Positions 53,598 through 62,410 of a DNA stretch of 64,000 nt are shown here, piece by piece. This DNA comes from Thauera chlorobenzoica (GTDB taxonomy: Bacteria > Pseudomonadota > Gammaproteobacteria > Burkholderiales > Rhodocyclaceae). The notes beneath the pieces are model-generated. The model made no database searches. It was not told the origin of the DNA and worked only from the letters and a program-made list of their open reading frames with translations. Location: the NCBI RefSeq assembly GCF_001922305.1, contig NZ_CP018839.1, positions 1 to 64,000 on the forward strand, read 5' to 3'. Positions within the stretch are counted from its first letter, which is position 1, and every line of letters begins with the position of its first letter. Position numbers and translations under genes: made by a program.

Positions 53598-54079
53598 AGC
53601 CCCTGATTCTCGCTCTTGCCGTTCCGGCCAGCATCCTCCTCGCCGCCTGCGCTCCCGACACCCCGGCGGAGAAGGCGGAACAGTCGGCGACGGAAGCGGC
53701 CGCGGCGGCGCGCGAGGCGCTCGACAAGGCCGGCGAGGCGGTGAAGAAGCTGGGTGAGGCGGGCACCGCAGCTGCCCAGGCGGTGCTCGAGTCTGCCGCG
53801 GACAGGGTGAAGGAAGGCGCGGAAGCGGCCGATCAGGCCGCGCGCGAGGACGCCGATGTCACCGCTGCGGTCTCCGATGCGGGCGCGCGCGACGCCAAGG
53901 AAGCCGCCGAAGCCGCCGCCCAGCGCATCGTCGAAGCGACCCGCGGCGCGGCGCAGAAGCTGAAGGAGGTGAGCCAGGAGGCGATCGAGAGCGTCCGCCA
54001 GCGTGGTGACCCTGCCGTGCCTGTCGAAGAGGCCGCCGCCAAACCTGTGACCGAGCCGGCCGCCGCCACTGCCAAGTGA
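53594..54079 (+). CDS. Alanine-rich lipoprotein of unknown function
   Basis: The 161-residue product has a lipoprotein signal (LILALAVPASILLAAC, Cys about residue 19), then long Ala/Glu/Lys helices with repeated A-A-x-x-A/V units (AEKAEQSATEAAAAAREALD; AQRIVEATRGAAQKLKEVSQ), probably a coiled coil on the periplasmic side of a membrane. It resembles many small helical envelope lipoproteins. The gene for a thioredoxin-like membrane protein begins 7 bases later, so the two may be one transcript. Confidence 0.75.
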   Translation: MKPLILALAVPASILLAACAPDTPAEKAEQSATEAAAAAREALDKAGEAVKKLGEAGTAAAQAVLESAADRVKEGAEAADQAAREDADVTAAVSDAGARDAKEAAEAAAQRIVEATRGAAQKLKEVSQEAIESVRQRGDPAVPVEEAAAKPVTEPAAATAK

Positions 54080-54086
54080 GCCGGCC

Positions 54087-55229
54087 ATGCCTCGAGCTGC
54101 CAGCCCGGACGTGATGCTGCGGCTGCTGATCCTGCTGTGGCTGGCGTTTCTGCCCGCGCTGCAGGCCGCCGCGGAGGAGCCGCCTGCAGCCGCCGACGCC
54201 CCGGTGCTTCAGGTGTTCGTGCGCGAGGGCTGCCCGCACTGTGCCGATGCCAAGGTTTTTCTCTCCCGGCTCGGCCAGACGCACCCCGACATCCGGATCG
54301 TCTATCGCGCGGTCGATCGCGACCCGGCGGCGCGTGACGAACTGGTCGAAATCAGCCGCGAGGCGGGCGTCTGGCCGCCGGGGGTGCCGACTTTCGTTTT
54401 CGACAAGCAGGTACGGGTCGGTTTCGATGATGGCGAACATGCCGGGCGTGAGCTTGTTGCATTGCTCGGAGCGCCAGTGAAACCGCGCGATGCGGTCGAA
54501 TTCCCGATATTCGGAACGCTCCGCGCCGGCGAGCTCGGGCTGCCGGTGTTTACCCTTGCGCTCGGCCTGATCGACGGCTTCAATCCGTGCGCGATGTGGG
54601 TGCTGCTGTTCCTGCTGGCGCTGCTGGTACGGCTGCAGGACCGGCGGCGGATGGCGCTGGTGGCCGGCACCTTCGTCCTCGCGAGCGGCGCGGTCTACTA
54701 CGCCTTCATGGCGGCGTGGCTCAACCTGTTCCTCTTCGTCGGCATGACCGAGGCGCTGCGCATCGGCCTTGCCATGCTGGCCTTGCTGGTCGGCGCGATC
54801 AACGTCAAGGACTTCTTCGCCTTCCGCCGCGGGGTGTCGCTGTCGATTCCCGAAGCGGCCAGGCCCGGTCTCTATGCGCGGGCAAGGGCGATCCTGAAGG
54901 CGGAATCGCTGTCCGCTTCGCTCGCTGCGGTGGCGGTGCTCGCGGTGGTGGTCAATTTCGTCGAGCTGTTGTGCACCGCCGGTCTGCCCGCGATCTATAC
55001 CGCGGTGCTGGCCCGGCATGAACTGCCGCCGCTCGCGCACTACGGCTACCTCGGCCTCTACATCCTCGGCTACATCGCCGACGATGCGCTGATGGTCGGC
55101 ACCGCGGTGCTGGCGCTGGGCAGCGGCAAGCTCGACGAACGCGGCGGGCGGCGGCTCAAGCTGCTGTCGGGTGCGGTGATGCTGGTACTCGGCCTGGTGA
55201 TGCTGCTGCGCCCGCAGTGGCTGGTGTAG
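54087..55229 (+). CDS. Glutaredoxin-like domain fused to a CcdA/DsbD-like membrane protein
   Basis: The 380-residue product has an N-terminal signal/anchor, a periplasmic glutaredoxin-like domain with REGCPHCADAK near residue 55 and a cis-Pro segment GVPTFVFDKQ, and then about six membrane segments with NPCAMWVLLFLLALL near 165 and LLCTAGLPAIYTAVL near 295, the paired cysteines expected of CcdA/DsbD proteins. It could pass reducing power from the cytoplasm to the periplasm through one polypeptide. It is just upstream, convergent, of the mrp genes. Confidence 0.85.
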   Translation: MPRAASPDVMLRLLILLWLAFLPALQAAAEEPPAAADAPVLQVFVREGCPHCADAKVFLSRLGQTHPDIRIVYRAVDRDPAARDELVEISREAGVWPPGVPTFVFDKQVRVGFDDGEHAGRELVALLGAPVKPRDAVEFPIFGTLRAGELGLPVFTLALGLIDGFNPCAMWVLLFLLALLVRLQDRRRMALVAGTFVLASGAVYYAFMAAWLNLFLFVGMTEALRIGLAMLALLVGAINVKDFFAFRRGVSLSIPEAARPGLYARARAILKAESLSASLAAVAVLAVVVNFVELLCTAGLPAIYTAVLARHELPPLAHYGYLGLYILGYIADDALMVGTAVLALGSGKLDERGGRRLKLLSGAVMLVLGLVMLLRPQWLV

Positions 55230-55274
55230 GCGGCCGACTTCGTTGCGGAAATGGCCCTGCGCCAGCCCCCGGCT

Positions 55275-55631
55275 TCAGGGGTTGCCCGCGTCGTTCCCTG
55301 CATCCATCTCGCGCGCGGCGCGCAGGTCCCGATACACCGCCGCACGCATGATCAGCATCGACACCACCGGCGCGGTCATCAGCACGAAGCCGCTGATCAG
55401 CAGTTCGTGGATCACGAGGCGTGACTGGGTCACGGTGAAGTACAGCATCGACGCCACCAGGATGCAGCCGGCGCCGAGCGCGATCGTGATCGCCGGGCCG
55501 TGGATGCGCTGGTAGAAGCTGTGCAGCCGCGCCAGGCCGAGCGTGCCGATGACGGTGATCAGGCCGCCCAGCACCAGCAGGAAAGCGACCGGGACTGCCG
55601 CCCACCAAGGCAGGGATTCGGCGCCGTTCAC
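55275..55631 (-). CDS. mrpG: Na+/H+ antiporter subunit G
   Basis: The 118-residue product has three membrane segments (AVPVAFLLVLGGLITVIGTLGLARL; GPAITIALGAGCILVASMLYF; ISGFVLMTAPVVSMLIMRAA) and the MrpG signature GTLGLARLHSFYQRIH-GPA. It starts with GTG 55631, overlapped by the stop of a 28-codon frame. It is the last gene of the operon and is required with the other subunits for antiport activity. Confidence 0.92.
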   Translation of the reverse strand: MNGAESLPWWAAVPVAFLLVLGGLITVIGTLGLARLHSFYQRIHGPAITIALGAGCILVASMLYFTVTQSRLVIHELLISGFVLMTAPVVSMLIMRAAVYRDLRAAREMDAGNDAGNP

Positions 55632-55714
55632 TGGTCGTCCCCCCGGTCGCTGCGCGGCCTCCTCCCCGAGGGAGGCGGACGCTTTCCTTCGGACGGCCGT
55701 GCGGATGCGCTCAT
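55628..55714 (-). CDS. Tiny overlapping frame of 28 residues between mrpF and mrpG
   Basis: The ATG at 55714 overlaps the mrpF stop (ATGA) and the stop overlaps the mrpG GTG start (GTGA). The product is Arg/Pro/Ser-rich (SARPSEGKRPPPSGRR) and looks like nothing in the family. It could carry ribosomes from mrpF to mrpG, which lack a clear ribosome site, or be a mere chance frame. Confidence 0.35.
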   Translation of the reverse strand: MSASARPSEGKRPPPSGRRPRSDRGDDQ

Positions 55715-55995
55715 TCGATCACCTCCCCGCGCATCAGGAACTTGGCGAGCGCGATCGTGGACACGAAGCCGAGCAAGGCGATGATCAGCGCCGCTTCGAA
55801 ATAGATCTGGCTGCCGTGGCGGATGCCCAGCAGCAGCGCCAGCACCATCACGCACATCCACAGCGTGTCGAGCGCCAGCACGCGGTCCTGCGCGGACGGG
55901 CCGATCATCAGGCGCAGCGTGCACAGCAGCATCGCCAGCACCACGCAGGCGAGTGCGAAATAAATCGCCGCCGAGAGCAGCGTCGCCGTCGTCAT
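55711..55995 (-). CDS. mrpF: Na+/H+ antiporter subunit F
   Basis: The 94-residue product has three membrane segments and the MrpF signature RLMIGPSAQDRVLALDTLWM (compare R-x-x-x-G-P-x-x-x-D-R-x-x-A-x-D). The start overlaps mrpE by 4 bases. It is part of the Mrp complex that exchanges Na+ or other cations for protons in the inner membrane. Confidence 0.92.
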   Translation of the reverse strand: MTTATLLSAAIYFALACVVLAMLLCTLRLMIGPSAQDRVLALDTLWMCVMVLALLLGIRHGSQIYFEAALIIALLGFVSTIALAKFLMRGEVIE

Positions 55996-56510
55996 GTCCG
56001 GTCTCCTCGGGTGTCGGGCGTCTCGAACACCTCGATGATGGGCTGTTCGTAACGCGTCTTGATGGTATCCACCCACCACGCCTCGTCGTGCAGGTCGAAG
56101 ACGTGGAGCAGCAGTTCGTAGCGCTCGGGGAGGATCTCCACCCACACCGTGCCGGGGGTCGAATTGATCAGGCAGGACAGCAGCGCCAGGCCGTGGGGGC
56201 TCTTCAGCTCGAGCGGCACGCGGATGAACTGCGAGTTCACGTCGGCCGAGCGGCGCAGCAGGATGATCTGGGTGACGTTGAAGCAGGAGCGCACGATCTC
56301 GATCGCCGCCATCCACAGCAGCCGGGCCAGCGCCAGCGGGCGGCGGATGCGCGCATGGCCATGCGGCTGCAGCGGGCGCGCGAGCAGTGGCGCGACGATG
56401 CCGAGCACGGCGCCGAGCAGCCAGTGCGCCGGTTCCGCGCTCTGGTTGAGCAGCAGCCACATCAGCAGCAGCGTCAGCGACAGCAGCGGTGAAGGCAGCC
56501 AGCGTCTCAT
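55992..56510 (-). CDS. mrpE: Na+/H+ antiporter subunit E
   Basis: The 172-residue product opens RRWLPSPLLSLTLLLMWLLL, has two to three membrane segments and the MrpE stretch SCLINSTPGTVWVEILPERYELLLHVFD near residue 110 (compare the family's S-x-T-P-G-T-x). It overlaps mrpD by 4 bases and mrpF by 4 bases. A role in complex assembly is known for the family. Confidence 0.92.
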   Translation of the reverse strand: MRRWLPSPLLSLTLLLMWLLLNQSAEPAHWLLGAVLGIVAPLLARPLQPHGHARIRRPLALARLLWMAAIEIVRSCFNVTQIILLRRSADVNSQFIRVPLELKSPHGLALLSCLINSTPGTVWVEILPERYELLLHVFDLHDEAWWVDTIKTRYEQPIIEVFETPDTRGDRT

Positions 56511-58132
56511 CGCCCCCCCTCGGCGGCGGGAAGCCGCTGCACGGCGGGCTCGCCGAGCACGCGCAGGGCGTAGTCGGCGCCGCGCAGCAGCCCCTCGGTG
56601 GTGCGCCCGAGGTATTCGAACACCGTGCCCGCCTGCACCGTCAGCAGCACGCACAGCATCACCAGCGCGCCCACCGGCACCGCCTCGGAAAACTGCAGGC
56701 GCGGCGGCGTGACCACGCCCGCGGCCCAGAAGGTGCGCACCCCCAGGCGCATCAGCGCGATGATCGCCGCCAGCCCGCCGACCACCATCAGCGCGATCAG
56801 CAGCCAGGTCATTGCCGGCACCTTGTCCGATGATGCGGCGAGCATCGCGTGGAAGAGGCTGAACTTGGCGACGAAGCCCGCCAGCGGCGGCATCCCGGCG
56901 ATCACCAGGGCGCAGGCGGCGAAGCTCAGGCCGAGGAAGGCGAGGGTGCCGGGAATGCCGACCCCGACCGGATCCTCGGGCTTGTCCTCGATCGCGAAGG
57001 CCTCCATCGTGATCGCCAGCAGTGCCGCACCGGGCGGGCGGATGCGCTCGGTGAGCTCGATCAGCAGCATGAACGCCGCCATCGCCAGCGTCGAGCCGAG
57101 CAGGTAGTACAGCCCCGAAGCCAGCACCGCGCTGCCCGAATGGCCGATCACCGCGAGCAGCGTGCCCGAGGACACGATCGCACCGTAGCCCGCCATGCGC
57201 CCGCCGTCCTGGCTCGCGAGCATGCCGATCGCACCGAACAGCAGGGTCGCCATGCCGCCGACCGTCAGCGCGGCAAAACCGAAGCCGCCGAGCGCACCGG
57301 CCTGATCGCCGAACACCGCCAGCCACACCCGCAGCACCGCATATACGCCGACCTTGGTCATCAGCACCAGCATCGCCCCCACCGGTGCCGAGGCCGAGGC
57401 GTAGGTGGTGGGCAGCCAGAAGCCGAGCGGCCACATCGCGCCCTTGGTCAGGAAGGCGAGCGCCAGCGCCACCGCGCCGATCTGCAGCAGCCAGGCGTCC
57501 TGCGCCCCGAGCAGGGCCACCCGGGCGCCGAGGTCGGCGATGTTGAGCGTGCCGGTGGCGGCGTAGATCAGCGCCACCCCGATCAGGAACAGCAGCGAAG
57601 CCACCAGGTTCACCGCGATGTACTGCATGCCGGCCTGGATGCGACGCAGGTTGTAGCCGTGCAGCACGAGGCCGTAGGAGGCCGCCAGCATCACCTCGAA
57701 GAAGACGAAGAGGTTGAACAGGTCGTGGGTCAGGAAGGCGCCGTTGAGCCCCATCAGCAGGAACTGGAAGAACGGATGGAAGCTCACCCCGACGCGGTCC
57801 CAGCGCCGCGCCGAGAACACCAGCACGGCGAGCGCAATCGTCGCGGTGAGCACCAGCATCAGCGCCGAGAGGCGGTCGGCCACCAGCGCGATGCCGAACG
57901 GCGCCGCCCAGTTGGCGGCCAGATACACGCCGATGCCGCCCGGCCAGTGCCCGCCATCGGCCAGCACCAGCAGCGCGAGCGCGGCCACCCACAGCAGCAC
58001 CCCGCTCGCCAGGCCGAGGGCGAACTTGAGCCCGTGGCGCTTCTGATTGATCGGGATCATCAGCGCCCCCACCACCAGCGGCAGCAGCACGGGGACGATG
58101 ATGAGGTGGTTCACCCAGGGCAACACGCTCAT
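56507..58132 (-). CDS. mrpD: Na+/H+ antiporter subunit D
   Basis: The 541-residue product is a proton-channel subunit like NuoM/NuoN: about 14 membrane segments, with the conserved Glu in LFNLFVFFEVMLAASYGL near residue 140 and Lys in LTKGAMWPLGFWLPTTYASA near 240. It starts MSVLPWVNHLIIVPVLLPL and overlaps mrpC and mrpE by 4 bases. It may carry the proton half of the antiport. Confidence 0.94.
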   Translation of the reverse strand: MSVLPWVNHLIIVPVLLPLVVGALMIPINQKRHGLKFALGLASGVLLWVAALALLVLADGGHWPGGIGVYLAANWAAPFGIALVADRLSALMLVLTATIALAVLVFSARRWDRVGVSFHPFFQFLLMGLNGAFLTHDLFNLFVFFEVMLAASYGLVLHGYNLRRIQAGMQYIAVNLVASLLFLIGVALIYAATGTLNIADLGARVALLGAQDAWLLQIGAVALALAFLTKGAMWPLGFWLPTTYASASAPVGAMLVLMTKVGVYAVLRVWLAVFGDQAGALGGFGFAALTVGGMATLLFGAIGMLASQDGGRMAGYGAIVSSGTLLAVIGHSGSAVLASGLYYLLGSTLAMAAFMLLIELTERIRPPGAALLAITMEAFAIEDKPEDPVGVGIPGTLAFLGLSFAACALVIAGMPPLAGFVAKFSLFHAMLAASSDKVPAMTWLLIALMVVGGLAAIIALMRLGVRTFWAAGVVTPPRLQFSEAVPVGALVMLCVLLTVQAGTVFEYLGRTTEGLLRGADYALRVLGEPAVQRLPAAEGGR

Positions 58133-58470
58133 TGCCGCGGCTCCTCGCCATCGACGTGGTCGCTGCCCGACAGGCCGCGTGCGCCGATCATCATCACCAG
58201 GTAGAGCGCGGTGGTGGCGAAGCCGATCACGATCGCGGTCAGCACCAGGCCCTGCGGCAGCGGGTCGGCGAACTGCGCCGGGTCGATGCCGGGGGCGGGC
58301 GTGATCGGGGGTTTGTCCACCCACAGCCGCCCCATCGCGAAAATGAACAGATTGACCGCGTAGGACATCAGCAGCAGCCCGGTGATGAACTGGAACGTGC
58401 GCGGGCGCAGGATCAGCCAGATCCCCGCGCCGAACACCACGCCGACGGCGATCGCAAACACCGCTTCCAT
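58129..58470 (-). CDS. mrpC: Na+/H+ antiporter subunit C
   Basis: The 113-residue product resembles NuoK: three membrane segments (VFAIAVGVVFGAGIWLILRP; FQFITGLLLMSYAVNLFIFAMG; GLVLTAIVIGFATTALYLVMMIG) with the LLMSYAVNLFI motif. It overlaps both neighbours by ATGA. In complex I, NuoK is the matching small membrane subunit. Confidence 0.93.
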   Translation of the reverse strand: MEAVFAIAVGVVFGAGIWLILRPRTFQFITGLLLMSYAVNLFIFAMGRLWVDKPPITPAPGIDPAQFADPLPQGLVLTAIVIGFATTALYLVMMIGARGLSGSDHVDGEEPRQ

Positions 58471-61361
58471 CAAGTCCTCCCCCCGTCCGCCGCCACTTCC
58501 TCGCCGGGCTGGCGATGCGCGCGCAGCGACTGGTGGGCGAGCGCCACCAGCATCAGCATCGTGGTCCCGACCACCGCCGCGAACACGCCGAGGTCGAACA
58601 CGAAGGCGCTCGGCAGGTGCAGCTCGCCCACCAGCGGCCAGTCCACATGGGCGGTGTGGGTGGTGAGGAAGGGATGGCCGAACCACCAGGCACCGAGGCC
58701 GGTGGCGCACGCCAGCAGCAGGCCGAAGCCGAGCCAGCGGTGCGGGCGCAGGTGCACGTGGCTCTCGACCCATACCGTGCCGGCGAGCATGTACTGGACG
58801 AGGATCGCCACCGCGAAGATCAGGCCGGCGACGAAGCCGCCACCGGGCAGGTTGTGGCCGCGCATGAAGAAATACACCGCGATCACCCCCATGAAGGGCA
58901 GCAGCAGGCGCAGATAGATGCCCGCCACCAGCAGGTAGCCGCCGTTGGCCTGCTCGGCGGGGCTCTGCCCGCTCGCCGGATCGGCCTCGAAGCGCTGCTG
59001 CGGTGGGATGCCCGCGCTCTCGGGCGCCGGGCGGAAGCGGCGCAGCAGGGCATAGACGGTGAGCGCGACGATCGCGAGCACGGTGATCTCGCCCAGGGTA
59101 TCGAAACTGCGGAAGTCCACCAGCAGCACGTTCACCACATTGCTGCCCCCGCCGCCGCCGAGGGCGTTGAGGAGGAAGAAGTCGGCGATCGTGTCCGAGG
59201 CCGGGTGCACCAGCACCGCGTAGGTCAGCGCCGCCAGCGCGCCCCCGCCGCCGAGCGCGAGCGCGAGGTCGCGCGCACGGCGCGCCCACACCCGCCACAG
59301 CGGCTGGACCGGGCCGGCGATCGACTCGAGCCGCGGCGGCAGCCAGCGCAGGCCGAGCAGGATCAGCACCGTGGTCACCGTCTCCACCATCAGCTGGGTC
59401 AGCGCCAGATCGGGCGCCGACAGCCACAGGAAGGTCGCGGCGGTGACGATGCCGGTGCCGCCGACCAGCGTGAGCGCGGCGAGGCGGTGGTATTTCGCCA
59501 TCCACGCCCCGGCCACCGCGCAGCCTGCGCCGATCGCCCAGACCCCGGCGAAGAGCGGGTCGAAGTCCTGCCGCGGGATCGCGGTCCACGCCGGCGGCGC
59601 GCCGGCGAGCAAGGGCGGGACGAGCAGCAGCAGCCCCATCATCAGCAGCAGCTGCGGCTGCAGCCGGCGCGTGCCGACGCGATGCAGCAGCCACTCCGCA
59701 CCGCGGGTGAGTTGCAGCATGGTGGTCTCGTAAGCCTGGGCGCCGTTCAAGCGGTGGATCAGCGGCACGCGCTCGCGCTGCGCGAGGTCGAAGTGGCGGC
59801 GCAGCACCGCGTAGAGCAGCACCCCGCCGACGAGCGCGCCCACGCTCATCAGCAGCGGCAGGTTCACGCCGTGCCACACCGCCAGGTCGTAGGCCGGTGT
59901 CGCCTCGCCCAGGGTCGCCACCACCGCGAGGTGCAGCAGCGGCCCGATGCTGACCCCGGGGGCAATGCCGACGACGAGGCAGGCCAGCACCAGCAGTTCG
60001 ACCGGAAAACGCATCCAGCGCGGCGGTTCGTGCGGCTCGCGCGGCAGGCCCTGGGCCGGCGCGCCGAAGAACACCGAGATGAAGCGCAGCGAGTAGGCGA
60101 CGCTGAACATGCCCATCGCCACCGCGGCGTACGACATCCACCAGTTGTGATCGCCGCCGACGTGCAGCGTCTCGGCGAAGAACATCTCCTTGGACAGGAA
60201 GCCGTTCAGCAGCGGCACCCCCGCCATCGCCGCGCTGGCGACGATCGCCAGGGTCGCGGTCACCGGCAGCCGGTGGCGCAGGCCGCGCAGCAGGCGCAGG
60301 TCGCGGGTGCCCGATTCGTGGTCGATGATGCCCGCGGCCATGAACAGCGAGGCCTTGAAGGTGGCGTGGTTGAGGATGTGGAAGATCGCGGCGACGATCG
60401 CCAGCGGCGTGCCGATGCCGATCAGCACGGTGATCAGGCCGAGGTGGCTGATCGTCGAATACGCCAGCAGGCCCTTGAGGTCGTGCTGGAAGATGGCGAC
60501 GAAGGCGCCGATCAGCAGGGTGCACACCCCCGCGCCGCCGATGATCCAGGTCCATTCCGGGGTGCCCGCGAGCGCCGGCCACAGGCGCACGAGGAGGAAC
60601 ACCCCGGCCTTCACCATCGTCGCCGAGTGCAGGTAGGACGACACCGGAGTGGGCGCCGCCATCGCGTGCGGCAGCCAGAAGTGGAAGGGAAACTGGGCGC
60701 TCTTGGTCAGCGCGCCGAGCGCGATCAGCACCAGCGCGGGCCGGTAGAGCTCGTGAGCGCGGATGGTGTCACCGGCGGCGAGCACCGTATCGAGGTCGTA
60801 GCTGCCGACGATGTGGCCGAGCACCAGCACCCCGGCGAGCAGGCACAGGCCGCCGCTCGCCGTCACCGTGAACGCCATGCGCGCGCCGCGGCGGGCGTCG
60901 GCGCGGTGGTGCCAGTAGCCGATCAGCAGGAAGGAAGTGAGGCTGGTGAGTTCCCAGAACACCACCAGCTGCACCAGGTTGCCCGACAGCACCACCCCCA
61001 GCATCGAGCCCATGAAGGCGAGCAGGAAGGCGAAGAAGCGCGGCACCGGATCTTCCGGCGACATGTAATAGCGCGCGTAGAGAACCACCAGCAGCCCGAT
61101 CGCCAGCACCAGCATGGCGAACACCCACGCCAGGCCATCGACCCGTAGCACGAAGTGCAGCCCGTTCGCCGGCAGCCAGGCGAACTCCGCGCGCACGACC
61201 TCGCCGCCGACGATCTGCGGCAACAGCATGCCGACGATCGCCATCCCGCCCACCGCCACCGCGATCGCCAGCCAGGACTCGTGGTTGCGGGCGTCCTGCG
61301 GCATCAGGGCCGCGGCCAGACTGCCGAGGAAGGGAAGAAAAATGAGGGCGGCGAGCAGCAT
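58470..61361 (-). CDS. mrpA: Na+/H+ antiporter subunit A fused to subunit B
   Basis: The 963-residue product is the large Mrp subunit, related to NuoL. It has about 20 membrane segments, the conserved Glu in LVQLVVFWELTSLTSFLLIGYW near residue 130 and Lys in TKSAQFPFHFWLPHAMAAPTPVSSYLHSATMV near 220. The last about 150 residues (GGGFVAGLIFAVAILVQYML) match MrpB, so A and B are one chain, as in group-2 Mrp operons (Sinorhizobium PhaAB type). This makes six genes (AB, C, D, E, F, G) instead of seven. Confidence 0.94.
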   Translation of the reverse strand: MLLAALIFLPFLGSLAAALMPQDARNHESWLAIAVAVGGMAIVGMLLPQIVGGEVVRAEFAWLPANGLHFVLRVDGLAWVFAMLVLAIGLLVVLYARYYMSPEDPVPRFFAFLLAFMGSMLGVVLSGNLVQLVVFWELTSLTSFLLIGYWHHRADARRGARMAFTVTASGGLCLLAGVLVLGHIVGSYDLDTVLAAGDTIRAHELYRPALVLIALGALTKSAQFPFHFWLPHAMAAPTPVSSYLHSATMVKAGVFLLVRLWPALAGTPEWTWIIGGAGVCTLLIGAFVAIFQHDLKGLLAYSTISHLGLITVLIGIGTPLAIVAAIFHILNHATFKASLFMAAGIIDHESGTRDLRLLRGLRHRLPVTATLAIVASAAMAGVPLLNGFLSKEMFFAETLHVGGDHNWWMSYAAVAMGMFSVAYSLRFISVFFGAPAQGLPREPHEPPRWMRFPVELLVLACLVVGIAPGVSIGPLLHLAVVATLGEATPAYDLAVWHGVNLPLLMSVGALVGGVLLYAVLRRHFDLAQRERVPLIHRLNGAQAYETTMLQLTRGAEWLLHRVGTRRLQPQLLLMMGLLLLVPPLLAGAPPAWTAIPRQDFDPLFAGVWAIGAGCAVAGAWMAKYHRLAALTLVGGTGIVTAATFLWLSAPDLALTQLMVETVTTVLILLGLRWLPPRLESIAGPVQPLWRVWARRARDLALALGGGGALAALTYAVLVHPASDTIADFFLLNALGGGGGSNVVNVLLVDFRSFDTLGEITVLAIVALTVYALLRRFRPAPESAGIPPQQRFEADPASGQSPAEQANGGYLLVAGIYLRLLLPFMGVIAVYFFMRGHNLPGGGFVAGLIFAVAILVQYMLAGTVWVESHVHLRPHRWLGFGLLLACATGLGAWWFGHPFLTTHTAHVDWPLVGELHLPSAFVFDLGVFAAVVGTTMLMLVALAHQSLRAHRQPGEEVAADGGRT

Positions 61362-61944
61362 CGAAAAGGGATCGAACGGCAGGTCGGTTCGGGCGTGGTG
61401 GAGAGGTCGGGGGGTGCTGCGGCAGACCCCGGTGCGATGCGGAATTTATCACAGCAAGTTCAATACCAGATTTTCCGGATGTTTGGCCGCGTGCGGCTGG
61501 ATGCGCGCGGTGGCTGATCGACGAGGCACGACGGTCAAACGAAGGTAGTGGTAGATTGTCGGCCGGTGCGGCCACTCAGGGTGACCTCCGCCTGATCGCC
61601 AACGGCAGCTACTGAGCACTCAGCCCGACCTCACACACTCGGCCACGACCCGCCGTTCGGCTCGCAGGCAGATCGGCCGCTCGGGTGGCCGCTCTGCCCA
61701 GAAACCGGCCGTCCGATCGACGCGATCAACTCAGACTCCACGCACGGAAGCACTTGGCTGAACTGTAGTCAAACCAGCAAGGTGCATCCGAACCAGGCGA
61801 TCCATCCACCCGGCGCCAAGTGTCGAAACACCCTTTTGCCCACGCTCGTTTCCGAGTGTTGCCGAATTGCCGGATCGACCCGACTCCTGTATAAACCGGC
61901 CACAGATCGCGAAAGGTTCTCCGCCTTCCCGAACCCGACCCGAC
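61362..61944. other. Intergenic region before the metal-handling genes
   Basis: These 583 bases contain no convincing gene. Near mrpA they hold its promoter side; further on (61560-61740) the sequence looks like decayed coding DNA with short, unrecognised frames. The right end holds the promoter of the His-rich gene. A change in base texture at about 61.45 kb suggests a boundary of inserted DNA. Confidence 0.5.
61867..61895 (+). promoter_or_regulatory. Sigma-70-like promoter before the His-rich gene
   Basis: TTGCCG (61867-61872) and TATAAA (61890-61895) are separated by exactly 17 bases. The start codon at 61945 is about 43 bases after the expected transcription start. The spacing is normal, unlike the 19-20 bases of MerR-type metal promoters. 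Confidence 0.6.
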
Positions 61945-62349
61945 ATGACCTTTCTTCTCGCCACCCCCATCTTCACGAAAAAGATCGCCCGCGCACTGGC
62001 GAGAGTGCTGATCGGGCTGCTGATGCTCTCGCATGCCCTGTTCGCGTTCTCAAGCGCAACATCCCTGTCGCACGCCCCCTTGCGTGCGACTACCCACTCG
62101 CATGCCGGAGCGACCACGGATCAATACGATCATGGCCATAGCCATGATGACTTTGAGGACGAGGGCGGCCCCCACCAACACGGTCACAACGCGGCTGATC
62201 ACAGCCATGACAAGCCGAACGTGCCACCCACGCACGCGATAGGTGTTCCGCCGCTTTCGAATCAGTGGATCGCCGAAGAGCGTCGACCCGCCTATCCCGC
62301 GCCCTGCGCCACGCTCGAGCGCCCGCCAAAACGTCTCCTGATCGTTTGA
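61945..62349 (+). CDS. Secreted or anchored His-rich metal-binding protein
   Basis: The 134-residue product has an N-terminal membrane or signal segment (ARVLIGLLMLSHALFAFSSA) and then a His/Asp-rich stretch (HSHAGATTDQYDHGHSHDDF; PHQHGHNAADHSHDKP) with about a dozen histidines. It likely binds Co, Ni, Zn or a similar ion in the periplasm. It precedes a HupE/UreJ permease by 61 bases, suggesting it buffers metal for it. The start at 61945 follows the promoter; a longer frame was rejected. Confidence 0.8.
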   Translation: MTFLLATPIFTKKIARALARVLIGLLMLSHALFAFSSATSLSHAPLRATTHSHAGATTDQYDHGHSHDDFEDEGGPHQHGHNAADHSHDKPNVPPTHAIGVPPLSNQWIAEERRPAYPAPCATLERPPKRLLIV

Positions 62350-62410
62350 CCTGTCGAGTCCCGCGCGTGAAGCGCCGGACTCACCCAGCAAACTTCATTG
62401 GAAGACTCTC

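Noticed and set aside
52865..54079. Long plus-strand frame running over efp into the lipoprotein gene
   Set aside because: Only the part from ATG 53594 has a lipoprotein signal; the earlier part is a shifted reading of efp.
61731..62117. Minus-strand frame of 128 codons overlapping the His-rich gene
   Set aside because: It lies opposite the promoter and start of the His-rich gene and has no family features.
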